Shown one piece after another: positions 1 through 7,773 of a stretch of 18,126 nt of DNA (position 1 is the first letter of the stretch; every line of letters begins with the position of its first letter). The DNA lies in NCBI GenBank assembly GCA_026193125.1, contig JAPHSC010000170.1, forward strand, positions 1 to 18,126, in the 5' to 3' direction. A program made the translations under genes and the position numbers. This DNA comes from Gammaproteobacteria bacterium (lineage in GTDB: Bacteria > Pseudomonadota > Gammaproteobacteria > Steroidobacterales > BM003). The notes below the pieces were generated by a model. The model did not search any database and was not told the origin of the DNA. It saw only the letters and a list, made by a program, of their open reading frames with translations.

Positions 1-185
1 AGAAATTTGTCTCGCCCGGCGTCACATCGGGGGCAACGCCAGTGATCGGGTAATGCGGAAAATGGCGTGCCCGGGGGAATCTGTTCCACTTCGTCGCCAA
101 GTGCCGGATCGTAGACATACCAGCAAATACGACATTCGAGAACAGTGCCGGCCTGGATTCTGCCCGAAGCTTCCAGCGGATTCAT
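1..185 (-). CDS. hupI: Rubredoxin-type hydrogenase assembly protein HupI/HoxR (3' end cut by window edge)
   Basis: The first 61 codons are present and the frame stays open to the window edge, where about the last few residues are lost. Two rubredoxin knuckles are visible: C18-R-I-C21 followed by WYVYDP, and C51-P-R-C54 preceded by LPDHW. Together they bind one iron through four cysteines. The N-terminal extension of about 16 residues before the first knuckle, the WYVYDP variant and the location directly after hupH mark it as the hydrogenase-linked rubredoxin (HupI in rhizobia, HoxR in Cupriavidus) rather than a general rubredoxin. Known role of the family: electron transfer during maturation of the small subunit under air. 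The ATG overlaps the hupH stop as ATGA (182-185), so translation is probably coupled. Identity is quite secure; the role is taken from the family. Confidence 0.9.
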   Translation of the reverse strand, partial: MNPLEASGRIQAGTVLECRICWYVYDPALGDEVEQIPPGTPFSALPDHWRCPRCDAGRDKF

Positions 186-1051
186 CCCAGCTCGGTCCAA
201 TAGGGTTCCAGCAGTTCGTGAAACCGCTTGCGCGAATCGTCAAGATCTTCCTGTGCGGCGCAGGCGACGGCGGGAATATCCGTGGTTTCCAGCGTATCCA
301 GAATCGGCGTGCCCATGGAGTTGGTGTATCGCACCCACCAGATACCCGGATATGTCGTGCTCGTAATATTGCAGTCTCCGTAGCCACGCGACAGGGTCTG
401 GACAGGCCCGGTCCCCAGTACTTCCCCCAGAAAATCCATATCGCCTTCCGACAGCGGTAGCAGCGTCAGGTTGATGACACCTGCCTGGCCACCGGGTTTC
501 CAGTTGTTGACCTGGTCCTGAAGCTCAATCAATAAAGGCAAGGCGTTCATGACACCTTCGGGCGCAGAATCCCGCGGAAGCACGGATGCCCTGGCCGCGT
601 CCGGCACTCGCCGCGCCAGCACCGGTACGTCGCATACCTCGACGAGATCACGCGTAATGCGGCCGGCCTGGTCAAGATAGAAGGTGCGCCAGATTCCAGC
701 CAATACGGATTCCTGCATACGCACCTGCATGTCGCCATCGCTGTAGATCAGGCTGACTTCGCCCTCGCCCAGAATCTGATTTACCAGGTCGCGGTTATCC
801 TTATCCAGACTGGAGATATCGGCTATCACCGGCTCACCGCCGACCCGGTAGTCGATAAGCGCCTGGCCCAGCCAGTCGGCCACGGCCTTGGCCCCTCGCA
901 AGTGTTGCACTTGCTCTGGCTCGGGTATGTCTGGCGCGCGGTAACTGTCCATCTCCTTGGGCATGGAAATAAACTCGAGGTGCGTATCATCCGACTCCAG
1001 CGGTTGGCTGCCGGGCCCGGTGATTGTCACGGGGATATCGCGTAGCTTCAT
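182..1051 (-). CDS. hupH: Hydrogenase expression/formation protein HupH (HyaF/HoxQ family)
   Basis: A 289-residue cytoplasmic accessory protein of the HupH/HyaF family. The family domain appears to occur twice: residues about 95-150 contain LGEGEVSLIY, then GIWRTFYLD and EVCDVP, and residues about 220-272 repeat the pattern as LGTGPVQTLS, GIWWVRYTN and ETTDIP. This internal duplication is characteristic of the family. HupH/HoxQ is thought to act with HupG/HoxO on the small subunit before Tat export, protecting or helping to build its Fe-S clusters. It starts with ATG 25 nt after hupG, with a weak AGGA upstream, and its TGA overlaps the rubredoxin start. Family assignment is firm; the molecular mechanism is not settled in the literature. 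Confidence 0.9.
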   Translation of the reverse strand: MKLRDIPVTITGPGSQPLESDDTHLEFISMPKEMDSYRAPDIPEPEQVQHLRGAKAVADWLGQALIDYRVGGEPVIADISSLDKDNRDLVNQILGEGEVSLIYSDGDMQVRMQESVLAGIWRTFYLDQAGRITRDLVEVCDVPVLARRVPDAARASVLPRDSAPEGVMNALPLLIELQDQVNNWKPGGQAGVINLTLLPLSEGDMDFLGEVLGTGPVQTLSRGYGDCNITSTTYPGIWWVRYTNSMGTPILDTLETTDIPAVACAAQEDLDDSRKRFHELLEPYWTELG

Positions 1052-1076
1052 TGTTATGTTCCTGTCGCTGGATGAG

Positions 1077-1487
1077 TTAGGCGCTTACTACCGGTATCTT
1101 GAATCCCCGGGGCTTTTTAATTTCGCCGTTCATCAATTCACGAATGTCGCGCAGATACTCTGACCAATTCTGGATACCGGTGATAGTCCCGAGGTAACCG
1201 CCATCACGCAGGAATACCAGCGCTGGCCAGGCGCCAAAACCATAGAGGCGTTGTAATTCCTTCTCCGCTTCGGCCGTCACCACGCCCGGGATTAGTCCAC
1301 CCTGGAACGCCTTGACAAGTTCCGGCAACACCACAGCCACATCGGTAACATCTTTAAAACTATTTGGATCACCGGCAAAAAACAGCATGGTGACCCCGGG
1401 CTGACTGATAAAAGCCTGGTGCGAATCCCGTGTCACCTCGGGAAAGCCATGCTCGTCGAACAAGCGTTGAATAAGTGGATGCGTCAC
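1077..1487 (-). CDS. hupG: Thioredoxin-like hydrogenase chaperone HupG (HyaE/HoxO family)
   Basis: A 136-residue protein with a thioredoxin-like fold pattern. LFDEHGFPEV opens the protein, a TMLFFAGD strand follows, and GFGAWPALVFLRDG stands where thioredoxins have the cis-proline strand. It contains no cysteine at all, so it cannot be a disulfide oxidoreductase; loss of the CxxC is normal for HyaE/HoxO. HyaE family proteins bind the Tat signal region of the hydrogenase small subunit and are proposed to hold it back until its clusters are in place. The start is GTG, overlapping the hupD stop as GTGA (1484-1487), so translation is probably coupled to hupD. It ends 25 nt before hupH. No other ORF competes here. 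Confidence 0.88.
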   Translation of the reverse strand: MTHPLIQRLFDEHGFPEVTRDSHQAFISQPGVTMLFFAGDPNSFKDVTDVAVVLPELVKAFQGGLIPGVVTAEAEKELQRLYGFGAWPALVFLRDGGYLGTITGIQNWSEYLRDIRELMNGEIKKPRGFKIPVVSA

Positions 1488-2074
1488 CTGGGGCGCCCCA
1501 ACTCATAACTGACTATGTCCAGCTCCCCGGGGCCGACCAGGTCGAGCGTCGCCAGCGGTTCCTCCCGTTCCCGGAACCCGACTCCCCAATCACGTAGCAC
1601 CGCACAGGCATGCTGGATCGCATCGGGTATGCGCTGACGAACGACCTCGCGTAAACTTCCGCCATAATCATCGAGCAATTCCGGTTGTACGCCGATCAAC
1701 GCCAGTTGTTGGGTCCGGTCATTCAACAAGCGCGCCGACATCAAGACTTCCTGAAAGCCGGTCTGGTGCATGCTCATCTTCTTGGCGCCCATGTATTGGG
1801 GCACCTCGTCATCGCGCATGATCCTGAGCTCGCCTGGGGCAAGGCCAAAATCGATGGCATCGAAAATCAGCAGGCGCGACACGCTGCTGACCCAGGGCAG
1901 CAGAAACATGCCCTGGGTGCCACCGTCCATGAGACGCACATTTGTAGCAAAGTCAAAGCGCGCATTCAGCGTTTCGACACAGCGCACCCCGAACCCTTCG
2001 TCGGCCCAAAGAACATTGCCGATGCCCAGGATCAGGGTGTCTGTTTCACCGTCGATTTCGCCTTCCTGTTCCAT
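1484..2074 (-). CDS. hupD: [NiFe]-hydrogenase maturation endopeptidase HupD (HyaD/HoxM)
   Basis: A 196-residue nickel-dependent protease that removes the C-terminal tail of the large subunit after the NiFe centre is built. It opens with LILGIGN and WADEGFGV, the M52 peptidase signature. By alignment to E. coli HybD (E16, D62, H93), the nickel-sensing ligands are E26, D72 (in FDAIDF) and H103 (in MHQTGF). The frame is open further upstream to 2200, but that extension lies inside hupC and reads as low-complexity His/Arg-rich sequence. The ATG at 2074, 5 nt after the hupC stop, places the LILGIGN strand near the N-terminus as in the family, so I chose it. The weak upstream GGGACGA suggests dependence on translation of hupC. 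Confidence 0.93.
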   Translation of the reverse strand: MEQEGEIDGETDTLILGIGNVLWADEGFGVRCVETLNARFDFATNVRLMDGGTQGMFLLPWVSSVSRLLIFDAIDFGLAPGELRIMRDDEVPQYMGAKKMSMHQTGFQEVLMSARLLNDRTQQLALIGVQPELLDDYGGSLREVVRQRIPDAIQHACAVLRDWGVGFREREEPLATLDLVGPGELDIVSYELGRPR

Positions 2075-2079
2075 CAGAT

Positions 2080-2781
2080 CTATTCGTCCCGGAACAGGCG
2101 CCAGCCGCCGATCATGGCGCTGACACTGCTCTTGCGACCCATGATATCTGCGCGCGCCGCCATGTACATGTGAATGATGGCGAACATGAGCATGATCCAC
2201 ATCCCCAGGATGTGCCAGTTACGAACTGCCTGCCCACCACCCAGAAGCGGGATGATCCAGCCGAACATCCGGTCGGCCCAACTGCCGTCACCAAGACCCT
2301 GGCCGTAAAGCGCAAACCCTGTGCCTATCATGAAGAAGGTGAACAGCGTGTTCAGGAAGAACATTGCTGTTTGCGCCAACGGATTGTGCCCCAGGGTACT
2401 GTCCTTGTCCTTGGTCAGGAACAGGTAGAACTTCACTTCGAAGAGCAGTTCCTTCCACCACTTAGCCTTCCAGATCGGCAGATAAAATATCTCGCGGGAG
2501 TATTTATTGCCCACAAAAGCCCAGTAGATTCGCACCGCGAATCCGATGGCAAAGACATAAGCCGAGATGAAATGGATGAGGCGAAGATTGCCCATCACAA
2601 AATGATCACTGGGTTCTCCTATCGGCGATGGCAGTGGATGGGCGATCAAATACCCGGTCACCGCCAGTATCAGGAAGCTGAAAGTGTGCAGCCAGTGCCA
2701 CAGGCGCACTGGGGCTTCGAACACGTATACGGCCTGTTGTCCGACCGGATCGCGTGGCCCACTTGCCACATTGCTGTTCAT
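2080..2781 (-). CDS. hupC: Hydrogenase b-type cytochrome subunit HupC (HyaC/HoxZ)
   Basis: A 233-residue integral membrane diheme cytochrome b that anchors the hydrogenase and passes electrons to quinone. Four hydrophobic spans are visible at about residues 28-48, 66-90, 138-160 and 188-208. Candidate heme-ligand histidines are H29 (RLWHW), H70 (RLIHF), H190 (NWH) and H204 (IIHMY), in the positions usual for the family. The cytoplasmic stretch between spans 2 and 3 carries the KWWKE region common in HyaC/HupC. The start has a strong AGAAGGAGG Shine-Dalgarno sequence 8 nt upstream that overlaps the hupL TAG. Length is normal. Its heme requirement is relevant to the HemW-like gene in the hyp operon. 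Confidence 0.95.
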   Translation of the reverse strand: MNSNVASGPRDPVGQQAVYVFEAPVRLWHWLHTFSFLILAVTGYLIAHPLPSPIGEPSDHFVMGNLRLIHFISAYVFAIGFAVRIYWAFVGNKYSREIFYLPIWKAKWWKELLFEVKFYLFLTKDKDSTLGHNPLAQTAMFFLNTLFTFFMIGTGFALYGQGLGDGSWADRMFGWIIPLLGGGQAVRNWHILGMWIMLMFAIIHMYMAARADIMGRKSSVSAMIGGWRLFRDE

Positions 2782-2796
2782 GTCGCTGTCCTCCTT

Positions 2797-4584
2797 CTAG
2801 CGGACCTTGACCGATACCAGTTCCTGGCCATCCGGCGCGATGACGTGAGTTGCGCAGGCCAGGCAGGGATCGAAGCTGTGAACGGTACGCAGTATTTCCA
2901 GGGGCTGCTCGGGATTGGCCATAGGCGTCCCCAGCAGTGCTGCCTCATAGGCGCCGATATTGCCTGCCGCATCACGCGGTGAAGCATTCCAGGTGGTCGG
3001 CACAATGGCCTGGTAGCTTGCGATCTTCGTGTCCTTGATGTGTACCCAGTGACCCAAAGATCCACGCGGCGCCTCGACCATGCCTACACCCTTGACGTCC
3101 TTGGGCCAGGTCTTGGGTTCCCACAGATCCATATTTGAAGTGGCGGTATCACCGGCCTTCAGGTTGGCCATCATGCTGTCGAACACAAAACGCATCTTGT
3201 GCGCCGCCCAGGAGCATTCCAGGCCTCGCGCCGCGGTGCGTCCAAGGGTGGAGAAGAGCGCAGTGAGCGGCAAACCGAGGTCGGAAAGCAGACCGTCTAC
3301 TTGAGCCTTAATTTCCTCGTCGCCACGTACATAGGCCACGACGTAACGGGCCAGCGGACCAACTTCCATCGCGTGGCCACGCCAGCGCGGCGCCTTGACG
3401 AAGGAATACTTGGCATTTTCGTCGATCTCCTGGATATCGGTCTTGCTGCCCTTGGTATTCGGACCCAGTTCGAAGTTCGGTTCCGTCATGCCATCCCAGG
3501 GATGCAGTCCCTTGCTTTCATCCGGATACTTGTACCAGGAATGGGTAACAAACTCCTGCACCTGCTCGGGATCGCGTACATCCACTTCATGCACCTTGCT
3601 CAGGTCGCCATTGATGATGGCGCCGCCTGGCATGTGCATATTTTCCTGCGACCAGTCATTGGCAACCTTCGGGAAATCGCCATAGGACAGCAGGTTCGTG
3701 CTTGAGAGGCCACCACCGTAGGTGGTCCATTCGGGATAGAAGGAAGCAATCGCCTTCAGGTCGGGAATGTATACCTTGTCGATAAACTCGATGGAACGAT
3801 CGATAATGGATGACACCAGGTTGAGCCATTCCATGTTAATGCCGCCGGTTTCGTTCAGGCTGAACGAGCACGGCATGCCACCGACCACCCAGTTCGGGTG
3901 CGGGTTGCGGCCACCAAAGACGGTGTGAATCTTGACGATCTCGCGCTGGAAATCCAGTGCCTCGAGATAATGCGTCACCGCCATCAGATTGGCTTCCGCC
4001 GGCAGCTTGTAAGCGGGGCTGCCCCAGTAGGCATTGGCGAACGGCCCCAGCTGACCGGATTCGACAAAGCGTTTCAGGCGCGCCTGTACATCGCGGAAAT
4101 AGCCCGGTGAGGATTTCGACCAGCTCGAGATACTCTGCTGCAGGGCCGAAGTCGCCTTGGGATCCGCGCTCAGTGCGCTGACCACATCGACCCAATCAAG
4201 GGCGTGCAGGTGGTAAAAATGTACCAGGTGATCCTGGGTGTACTGGGCCAGCATCATGAGATTACGAATGTGGTTGGCATTCTCGGGAATCTTGATGCCC
4301 AGTGCATCTTCCACTGCGCGCACAGACGTCAGTGCGTGCACGCCGGTGCAGACACCGCAGATTCTTTCGACAAAGGCCCAGGCGTCACGCGGGTCGCGTC
4401 CCTTGAGGATAACTTCCAGGCCACGCCACATGGTGCCGGTCGATACGGCATTGCGGATCACGTTATCTGAATCGAGATTGACCTCGATACGCAGATGCCC
4501 CTCAATGCGGCAGATCGGGTCGACAACCACGCGCTTTCCGCCGGTATCCAGTTTGAAACCGTTGGCTGTTAGCGTCTCAGTCAT
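2797..4584 (-). CDS. hupL: [NiFe]-hydrogenase large subunit HupL (HyaB/HoxG type), catalytic
   Basis: A 595-residue precursor of the H2-oxidising subunit that carries the Ni-Fe(CN)2CO centre. The proton-relay glutamate is E28 in CRIEGH. The L1 motif [10 protein letters not shown] supplies C76 and C79, and the L2 motif DPCLACATH supplies C574 and C577. HupD should cut after H580 and release a 15-residue tail that begins VIAPDG. E28, C76 and C79 have the same numbering as E. coli Hyd-1 HyaB, which together with overall similarity supports a group 1d enzyme. The ATG lies 8 nt inside the end of hupS, with a GGGAGGG ribosome site 7 nt before it, so the two subunits are translationally coupled. No signal peptide is present; the protein is expected to be exported with HupS. 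Confidence 0.97.
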   Translation of the reverse strand: MTETLTANGFKLDTGGKRVVVDPICRIEGHLRIEVNLDSDNVIRNAVSTGTMWRGLEVILKGRDPRDAWAFVERICGVCTGVHALTSVRAVEDALGIKIPENANHIRNLMMLAQYTQDHLVHFYHLHALDWVDVVSALSADPKATSALQQSISSWSKSSPGYFRDVQARLKRFVESGQLGPFANAYWGSPAYKLPAEANLMAVTHYLEALDFQREIVKIHTVFGGRNPHPNWVVGGMPCSFSLNETGGINMEWLNLVSSIIDRSIEFIDKVYIPDLKAIASFYPEWTTYGGGLSSTNLLSYGDFPKVANDWSQENMHMPGGAIINGDLSKVHEVDVRDPEQVQEFVTHSWYKYPDESKGLHPWDGMTEPNFELGPNTKGSKTDIQEIDENAKYSFVKAPRWRGHAMEVGPLARYVVAYVRGDEEIKAQVDGLLSDLGLPLTALFSTLGRTAARGLECSWAAHKMRFVFDSMMANLKAGDTATSNMDLWEPKTWPKDVKGVGMVEAPRGSLGHWVHIKDTKIASYQAIVPTTWNASPRDAAGNIGAYEAALLGTPMANPEQPLEILRTVHSFDPCLACATHVIAPDGQELVSVKVR

Positions 4585-5668
4585 GGCTAGACCCTCCCTT
4601 GGTATTGTTCCTTGAATGGCTGATTACGGACGCCGCAGCATGAGCGGCTACACCTATGGCGGCAGCGCCGGCCAGTACGCCGCCAATCTTGTCGGCGGTA
4701 GACTCGATCCCTCCGGGTACATTGAGGTCGTTGACCGCACTGTAGAAGGAACCGCGATCCCAGAAATTATCCTCGGAGCAACCGAGACAACCGTGTCCGG
4801 ATTTCACCGGCCATGACAGACCGCCATTCCATTCAATCGTGGAACAGGCGTTATACGTGGTGGGTCCCTTGCAGCCCATCTTGTACAGGCAATAGCCCTT
4901 GCGTGCGCCCTCGTCGTCGAAGCGCTCGACGAACTGTCCCGCGTCGAAATGCGCGCGACGGTAGCACTTGTCATGATTACGCTGGCTGTAGAACATCTTC
5001 GGCCGGCCCTGTCTGTCCAGCTCGGGGAAGCGGTCAAATGTCAGCATGTAGGCGATGACGCCGGTCATCACCTCGGCGATGGGCGGGCAGCCCGGCACCT
5101 TGATGATCGGCTTGTCGGTAATCACCTTGTGAATAGGCACGGCGCGCGTGGGATTCGGATGGGCAGCCTGCACGCAACCCCAGGAGGCGCAAGACCCCCA
5201 GGCGATAATCGCCTTGCAGTGACTTGCCATACGGCGCAGTTTTTCCACATAGGGCTTGCCGCCCTGGAAGCAATACATGCCGTCCTCGTTCAGAGGCGGA
5301 TTGCCTTCGCAGGCAAGAATGAAGTTGCCGTCGTACTTCTCAATCGTCTGTTCCAGAATTTCTTCTGCCTGGTGACCGGCGGCGGCCATCAGCGTGTCGT
5401 CGTAATCCAGCGAGATCATCGACAGGACAACATCTGCCGCCAGCGGGTGACCGGAACGTATGAAAGACTCGGTACAACACGTGCACTCCAGGCCGTGCAG
5501 CCAGATCACCGGTGTGCGTGGTTTCGTCTCCAGCGCATGGGCTATGGTGCCCGCAAACTCTGGCGCCAGGCCCAGTCCGGCTGCGGTCAGGCTGCAGAAT
5601 TTGAGAAAGCTGCGCCGCGTAATACCGTGCTCACGCATGGCCTCGTAAAACGTTTTTTGTATACCCAT
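4577..5668 (-). CDS. hupS: [NiFe]-hydrogenase small subunit HupS, O2-tolerant type (HyaA/HoxK)
   Basis: A 363-residue Fe-S subunit with an N-terminal Tat signal (TRRSFLKF, R18-R19) and likely cleavage after AHA at residue 45. Mature numbering then matches E. coli HyaA exactly. Proximal-cluster cysteines are C62, C65, C160 and C194 (mature 17, 20, 115, 149). The two supernumerary cysteines, C64 and C165 (mature 19 and 120), are both present in [10 protein letters not shown] and GSCASWGC. The distal cluster is H232, C235, C260, C266; the medial [3Fe-4S] cluster is C275, C294, C297 with P287. A C-terminal hydrophobic helix at about 325-350 anchors it beside HupC. The start has GGAGGAG 10 nt upstream. 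This cysteine set is the established signature of the O2-tolerant [4Fe-3S] membrane-bound enzymes. Confidence 0.97.
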   Translation of the reverse strand: MGIQKTFYEAMREHGITRRSFLKFCSLTAAGLGLAPEFAGTIAHALETKPRTPVIWLHGLECTCCTESFIRSGHPLAADVVLSMISLDYDDTLMAAAGHQAEEILEQTIEKYDGNFILACEGNPPLNEDGMYCFQGGKPYVEKLRRMASHCKAIIAWGSCASWGCVQAAHPNPTRAVPIHKVITDKPIIKVPGCPPIAEVMTGVIAYMLTFDRFPELDRQGRPKMFYSQRNHDKCYRRAHFDAGQFVERFDDEGARKGYCLYKMGCKGPTTYNACSTIEWNGGLSWPVKSGHGCLGCSEDNFWDRGSFYSAVNDLNVPGGIESTADKIGGVLAGAAAIGVAAHAAASVISHSRNNTKGGSSHD

Positions 5669-5757
5669 AACGACGTTACTCCTCCAAACTTATGCGGTGT
5701 GGTGCCTGGGTCTCGAACGCACTAGCCACAAGCTGTCATTAATCAATCACTCATCCA

Positions 5758-5776
5758 TGAGCCATGACTCGGCTCA
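5758..5776. promoter_or_regulatory. Inverted repeat TGAGCC-N7-GGCTCA upstream of hupS
   Basis: A perfect 6-7-6 inverted repeat centred about 100 nt upstream of the hupS start. Spacing and symmetry would suit a dimeric regulator, but no matching known consensus comes to mind and it could be chance. It could also form a small hairpin in the hupS leader. Confidence 0.3.
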
Positions 5777-6065
5777 CTCCTTACTTAACTTAAACATCCC
5801 CCCATATAGCGGGGACAGGGTTGCAATAAACCGGGTCAAGCTCGCGGCGGCCAGGCGTGTAGTTGCCTCGCCGCAATGCCGACCCTGCCCGGTTTCCATT
5901 ACGCACGCAGGGGCGTGCCGAGTCTCGTGCAAGATCGGTTTGAATTGTTTTGCCAGGGCTGTTGCCATGTGCCGCCAGCCGGCCACGGGTGCTGCGCTGC
6001 CGATTGAAGTAGCTGCCCGTAGAACCCCCCACCCGCTGGTGTGCGGGGAAAGAATCTTCTACGTC

Positions 6066-6173
6066 ATGTACTACAACATTTACCAACTGGTGACCCTCGT
6101 CTGGCCAGTGGCGGCTGCGCTATGTTTTTTATCGGTCCTGGTCCCCTGGACCATGGCACTCGGCAGACAATGA
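6066..6173 (+). CDS. Possible small single-span membrane protein (35 aa)
   Basis: A short ATG-to-TGA frame of 35 codons within the divergent region, same strand as the hyp operon. The product starts MYYNIYQLVTLVWPV, continues through a hydrophobic stretch (AAALCFLSVL) and ends TMALGRQ. That gives one membrane span of about 20-24 residues with a short basic end. A purine-rich GGGGAAAGA lies 12 nt upstream, longer than ideal. The composition is much more protein-like than the surrounding translations. I do not recognise a family. Size and topology recall small subunits of respiratory complexes such as CydX or CcoQ, but I see no sequence match to them. The frame also continues upstream without an obvious better start. 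Moderate to low confidence that it is translated. Confidence 0.35.
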   Translation: MYYNIYQLVTLVWPVAAALCFLSVLVPWTMALGRQ

Positions 6174-6231
6174 AATCTGCTCGCAGAAACCATACACCGG
6201 GCGTCAGGCGTACAGGTATCAGGGTATCTAC

Positions 6232-6267
6232 TTAGACCTAATCTGCGCAGGATCGCTATAGTTAGAC
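6232..6267 (+). promoter_or_regulatory. Candidate hypC promoter region with TTAGAC direct repeats
   Basis: TTAGAC occurs at 6232-6237 and again at 6262-6267, 30 nt apart. TATAGT at 6257-6262 resembles a -10 box, but no good -35 lies 16-18 nt before it; the first TTAGAC is 19 nt upstream. This is only a suggestion for the hyp promoter or a regulator site. Confidence 0.2.
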
Positions 6268-6299
6268 TCAGGAAAAGTCGTTAACGGTGGACTTTGATC

Positions 6300-6527
6300 A
6301 TGTGCCTGGCAGTGCCAATGGAAGTGCGGTCGGTAGATGGCTTCAACGCCAGCTGCGAGGCCATGGGTGTGCACCGCGACGTAAGCCTGTTTATGTTGCA
6401 GGGCGAGAGCGTCGAGCCGGGCGATCACTTGCTGGTGCACGTGGGCTACGCCATAAAAAAGGTATCCGCCGACGATGCCCGTGAGGCCTGGAAGCTATTT
6501 GACGAAATCCTGGCCAGCGATGCATGA
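6300..6527 (+). CDS. hypC: Hydrogenase assembly chaperone HypC
   Basis: A 75-residue chaperone that, with HypD, carries the Fe(CN)2CO group and delivers it to the HupL precursor. It begins with the family signature MCLAVPMEV; after Met removal the essential N-terminal cysteine is exposed. The GDHLLVHVGYAIKK segment is the usual second conserved block. A TTG two codons upstream is in frame, but the ATG at 6300 gives the correct N-terminus and has GGTGGA about 9 nt upstream. Its TGA overlaps the start of hypA. It is the only HypC family gene seen; the paralogue HupF/HoxL, often found in the structural operon, is absent from the visible part. Confidence 0.95.
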   Translation: MCLAVPMEVRSVDGFNASCEAMGVHRDVSLFMLQGESVEPGDHLLVHVGYAIKKVSADDAREAWKLFDEILASDA

Positions 6528-6897
6528 GCTTTCCGTATGCTATGCACTGGTGGAACAAGCCGAGGCCATAGCCAGGCAGCGCAAGGCACGCGTGGTCAGG
6601 CTCTTGTTGCATATCGGTCCTCTGTCGGGGGTGGAGGCGGGGCTGTTACGCAGGGCGTTTCCCCTGGCCAGCGCCGGCAGCGCGTGTGAAGGTGCGGCGC
6701 TGGATATTGAGGATGCGCCGGTGTCAGTTCACTGTCCCGAGTGCAAAAAAAGCTCTGTGGTTGCGGCTAACAAGTTGATTTGCCCGGCATGCGGCAACTG
6801 GCGCACCAGTCTGGAATCCGGGGACGAGATGGTACTGCAGAGCGTGGAGTTGGAAGCCTGGGCTGGTGGCGGGGATGTCCTGTCGAGTCCGGCTTGA
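6520..6897 (+). CDS. hypA: Nickel metallochaperone HypA
   Basis: A 125-residue nickel-insertion protein that works with HypB. The N-terminus MHELSVCYALVEQ is diagnostic: H2 is the nickel ligand and must sit next to the initiator Met. An in-frame ATG exists 45 nt upstream, but it would bury this motif, so I place the start at 6520. The structural zinc site is C72-PE-C75 and C88-PA-C91. The gene overlaps the end of hypC by 8 nt in another frame, so translation is probably coupled. A tail of about 12 residues after LEAW is Gly/Ser-rich and probably disordered. Confidence 0.95.
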   Translation: MHELSVCYALVEQAEAIARQRKARVVRLLLHIGPLSGVEAGLLRRAFPLASAGSACEGAALDIEDAPVSVHCPECKKSSVVAANKLICPACGNWRTSLESGDEMVLQSVELEAWAGGGDVLSSPA

Positions 6898-6918
6898 GGA
6901 TTTAAGGAGCCCTCAACA

Positions 6919-7773
6919 ATGTGTGATACCTGCGGATGCAATGTAACACCGGGAAACCAGCACCTGGTTGAGCCAGGCGGCAAGTTTTCCCATAGCGCGT
7001 CAGGTCGGGAATCGGTAGAGGTTCTCCAGAATCTGTTGTCCGAGAACGACCACCAGGCCAGTCACAATCGCCAGCATTTCGCTCGCCACCAGGTGTTGGC
7101 GCTCAACTTGATGTCTTCGCCCGGCGCGGGCAAGACCAGCCTGTTGGAAGCAACCATCAAGGCCTTGAAGGGCGAGTTGAATATCGCCGTGATCGAGGGG
7201 GACCTGGAGACCGAGAATGATGCCAGGCGCATACGTGAGTGCGGGGTTCCGGCAGTACAGATCACTACCGGTAGCGCCTGCCACCTTGACGCACACATGG
7301 TGCACGACGCTCTGCACCAGCTGCCTCTTGATGACGTAGACATACTGTTCATCGAAAACGTGGGCAACCTGGTTTGCCCCGCCAGCTTTGACCTGGGACA
7401 GCACCGAAATATCGCGCTGTTGTCCGTACCCGAGGGTGATGACAAACCTGCCAAGTACCCCGTGATGTTTCGCTCGGCTGATGCGGTATTGATTTCCAAG
7501 ACTGATTTGCTGCAGGTCCTGCCTGAGTTTTCGGTGGCCCGCGCCGAGGCGTCACTGCGTGGTCTGGCCAGCCAGGTGCCTTGTCTATCAGTGCATACAC
7601 GCAGCAGTAGCGGAATTCAGCCCTGGCTGGACTGGCTGCATAGTCAGTTGGCCGAGCTCAAGGATAGTCGCCAGAGGGGTGATCTGAGCAATTTCACCAG
7701 CGTGCCCGAGCATGGGCACGTGTTGATGCATCCTCATCTGCAGCAGGTGACTCCCCTGGATGATGAGTTGTGA
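6919..7773 (+). CDS. hypB: Nickel-inserting GTPase HypB
   Basis: A 284-residue G3E/SIMIBI GTPase that loads nickel into the large subunit. The N-terminus M-C2-DT-C5-G-C7 is the high-affinity CxxCGC nickel site found in E. coli HypB. The P-loop is SSPGAGKTS (66-74), the guanine-specificity motif SKTD is at 193-196, and the dimer-interface metal site is likely C121, H122 and C153. Residues 45-57 contain several histidines but not the long His stretch of rhizobial HypB. The C-terminal tail (EHGHVLMHPH) is also His-rich. AAGGAG lies 9 nt before the ATG, 21 nt after hypA. Identity is secure. Confidence 0.96.
   Translation: MCDTCGCNVTPGNQHLVEPGGKFSHSASGRESVEVLQNLLSENDHQASHNRQHFARHQVLALNLMSSPGAGKTSLLEATIKALKGELNIAVIEGDLETENDARRIRECGVPAVQITTGSACHLDAHMVHDALHQLPLDDVDILFIENVGNLVCPASFDLGQHRNIALLSVPEGDDKPAKYPVMFRSADAVLISKTDLLQVLPEFSVARAEASLRGLASQVPCLSVHTRSSSGIQPWLDWLHSQLAELKDSRQRGDLSNFTSVPEHGHVLMHPHLQQVTPLDDEL

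Larger units (their letters stand above)
5669..6299. promoter_or_regulatory. Divergent control region between hupSLC and hypC
   Basis: This 631-nt gap separates two divergent operons and should hold promoters for both. I see the GGAGGAG ribosome site for hupS, a 6-7-6 inverted repeat at 5758-5776, a possible 35-codon membrane-protein gene at 6066-6173, and two TTAGAC direct repeats before hypC. I found no convincing sigma-54 -24/-12 element, although such promoters are common upstream of hup operons in other bacteria. No regulator gene (hoxA, hupUV or hoxJ type) lies in the window, so the mode of control cannot be read from here. Confidence 0.6.

Noticed and set aside
2075..2200. Longer N-terminus of HupD starting inside hupC
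   Set aside because: The added 42 residues are a His/Arg-rich shadow of hupC; family members start near the LILGIGN strand, consistent with the ATG at 2074.
5774..5986. 70-codon minus-strand frame upstream of hupS
   Set aside because: No recognisable family, no good ribosome site at its start, and no membrane or signal character; it looks like a chance frame in the control region.
6154..6168. TGGCAC-like sigma-54 element before hypC
   Set aside because: The -24 half TGGCAC is present, but 5 nt later the sequence is AGAC instead of TTGC, so the essential -12 GC is missing; it also lies within the possible small ORF.
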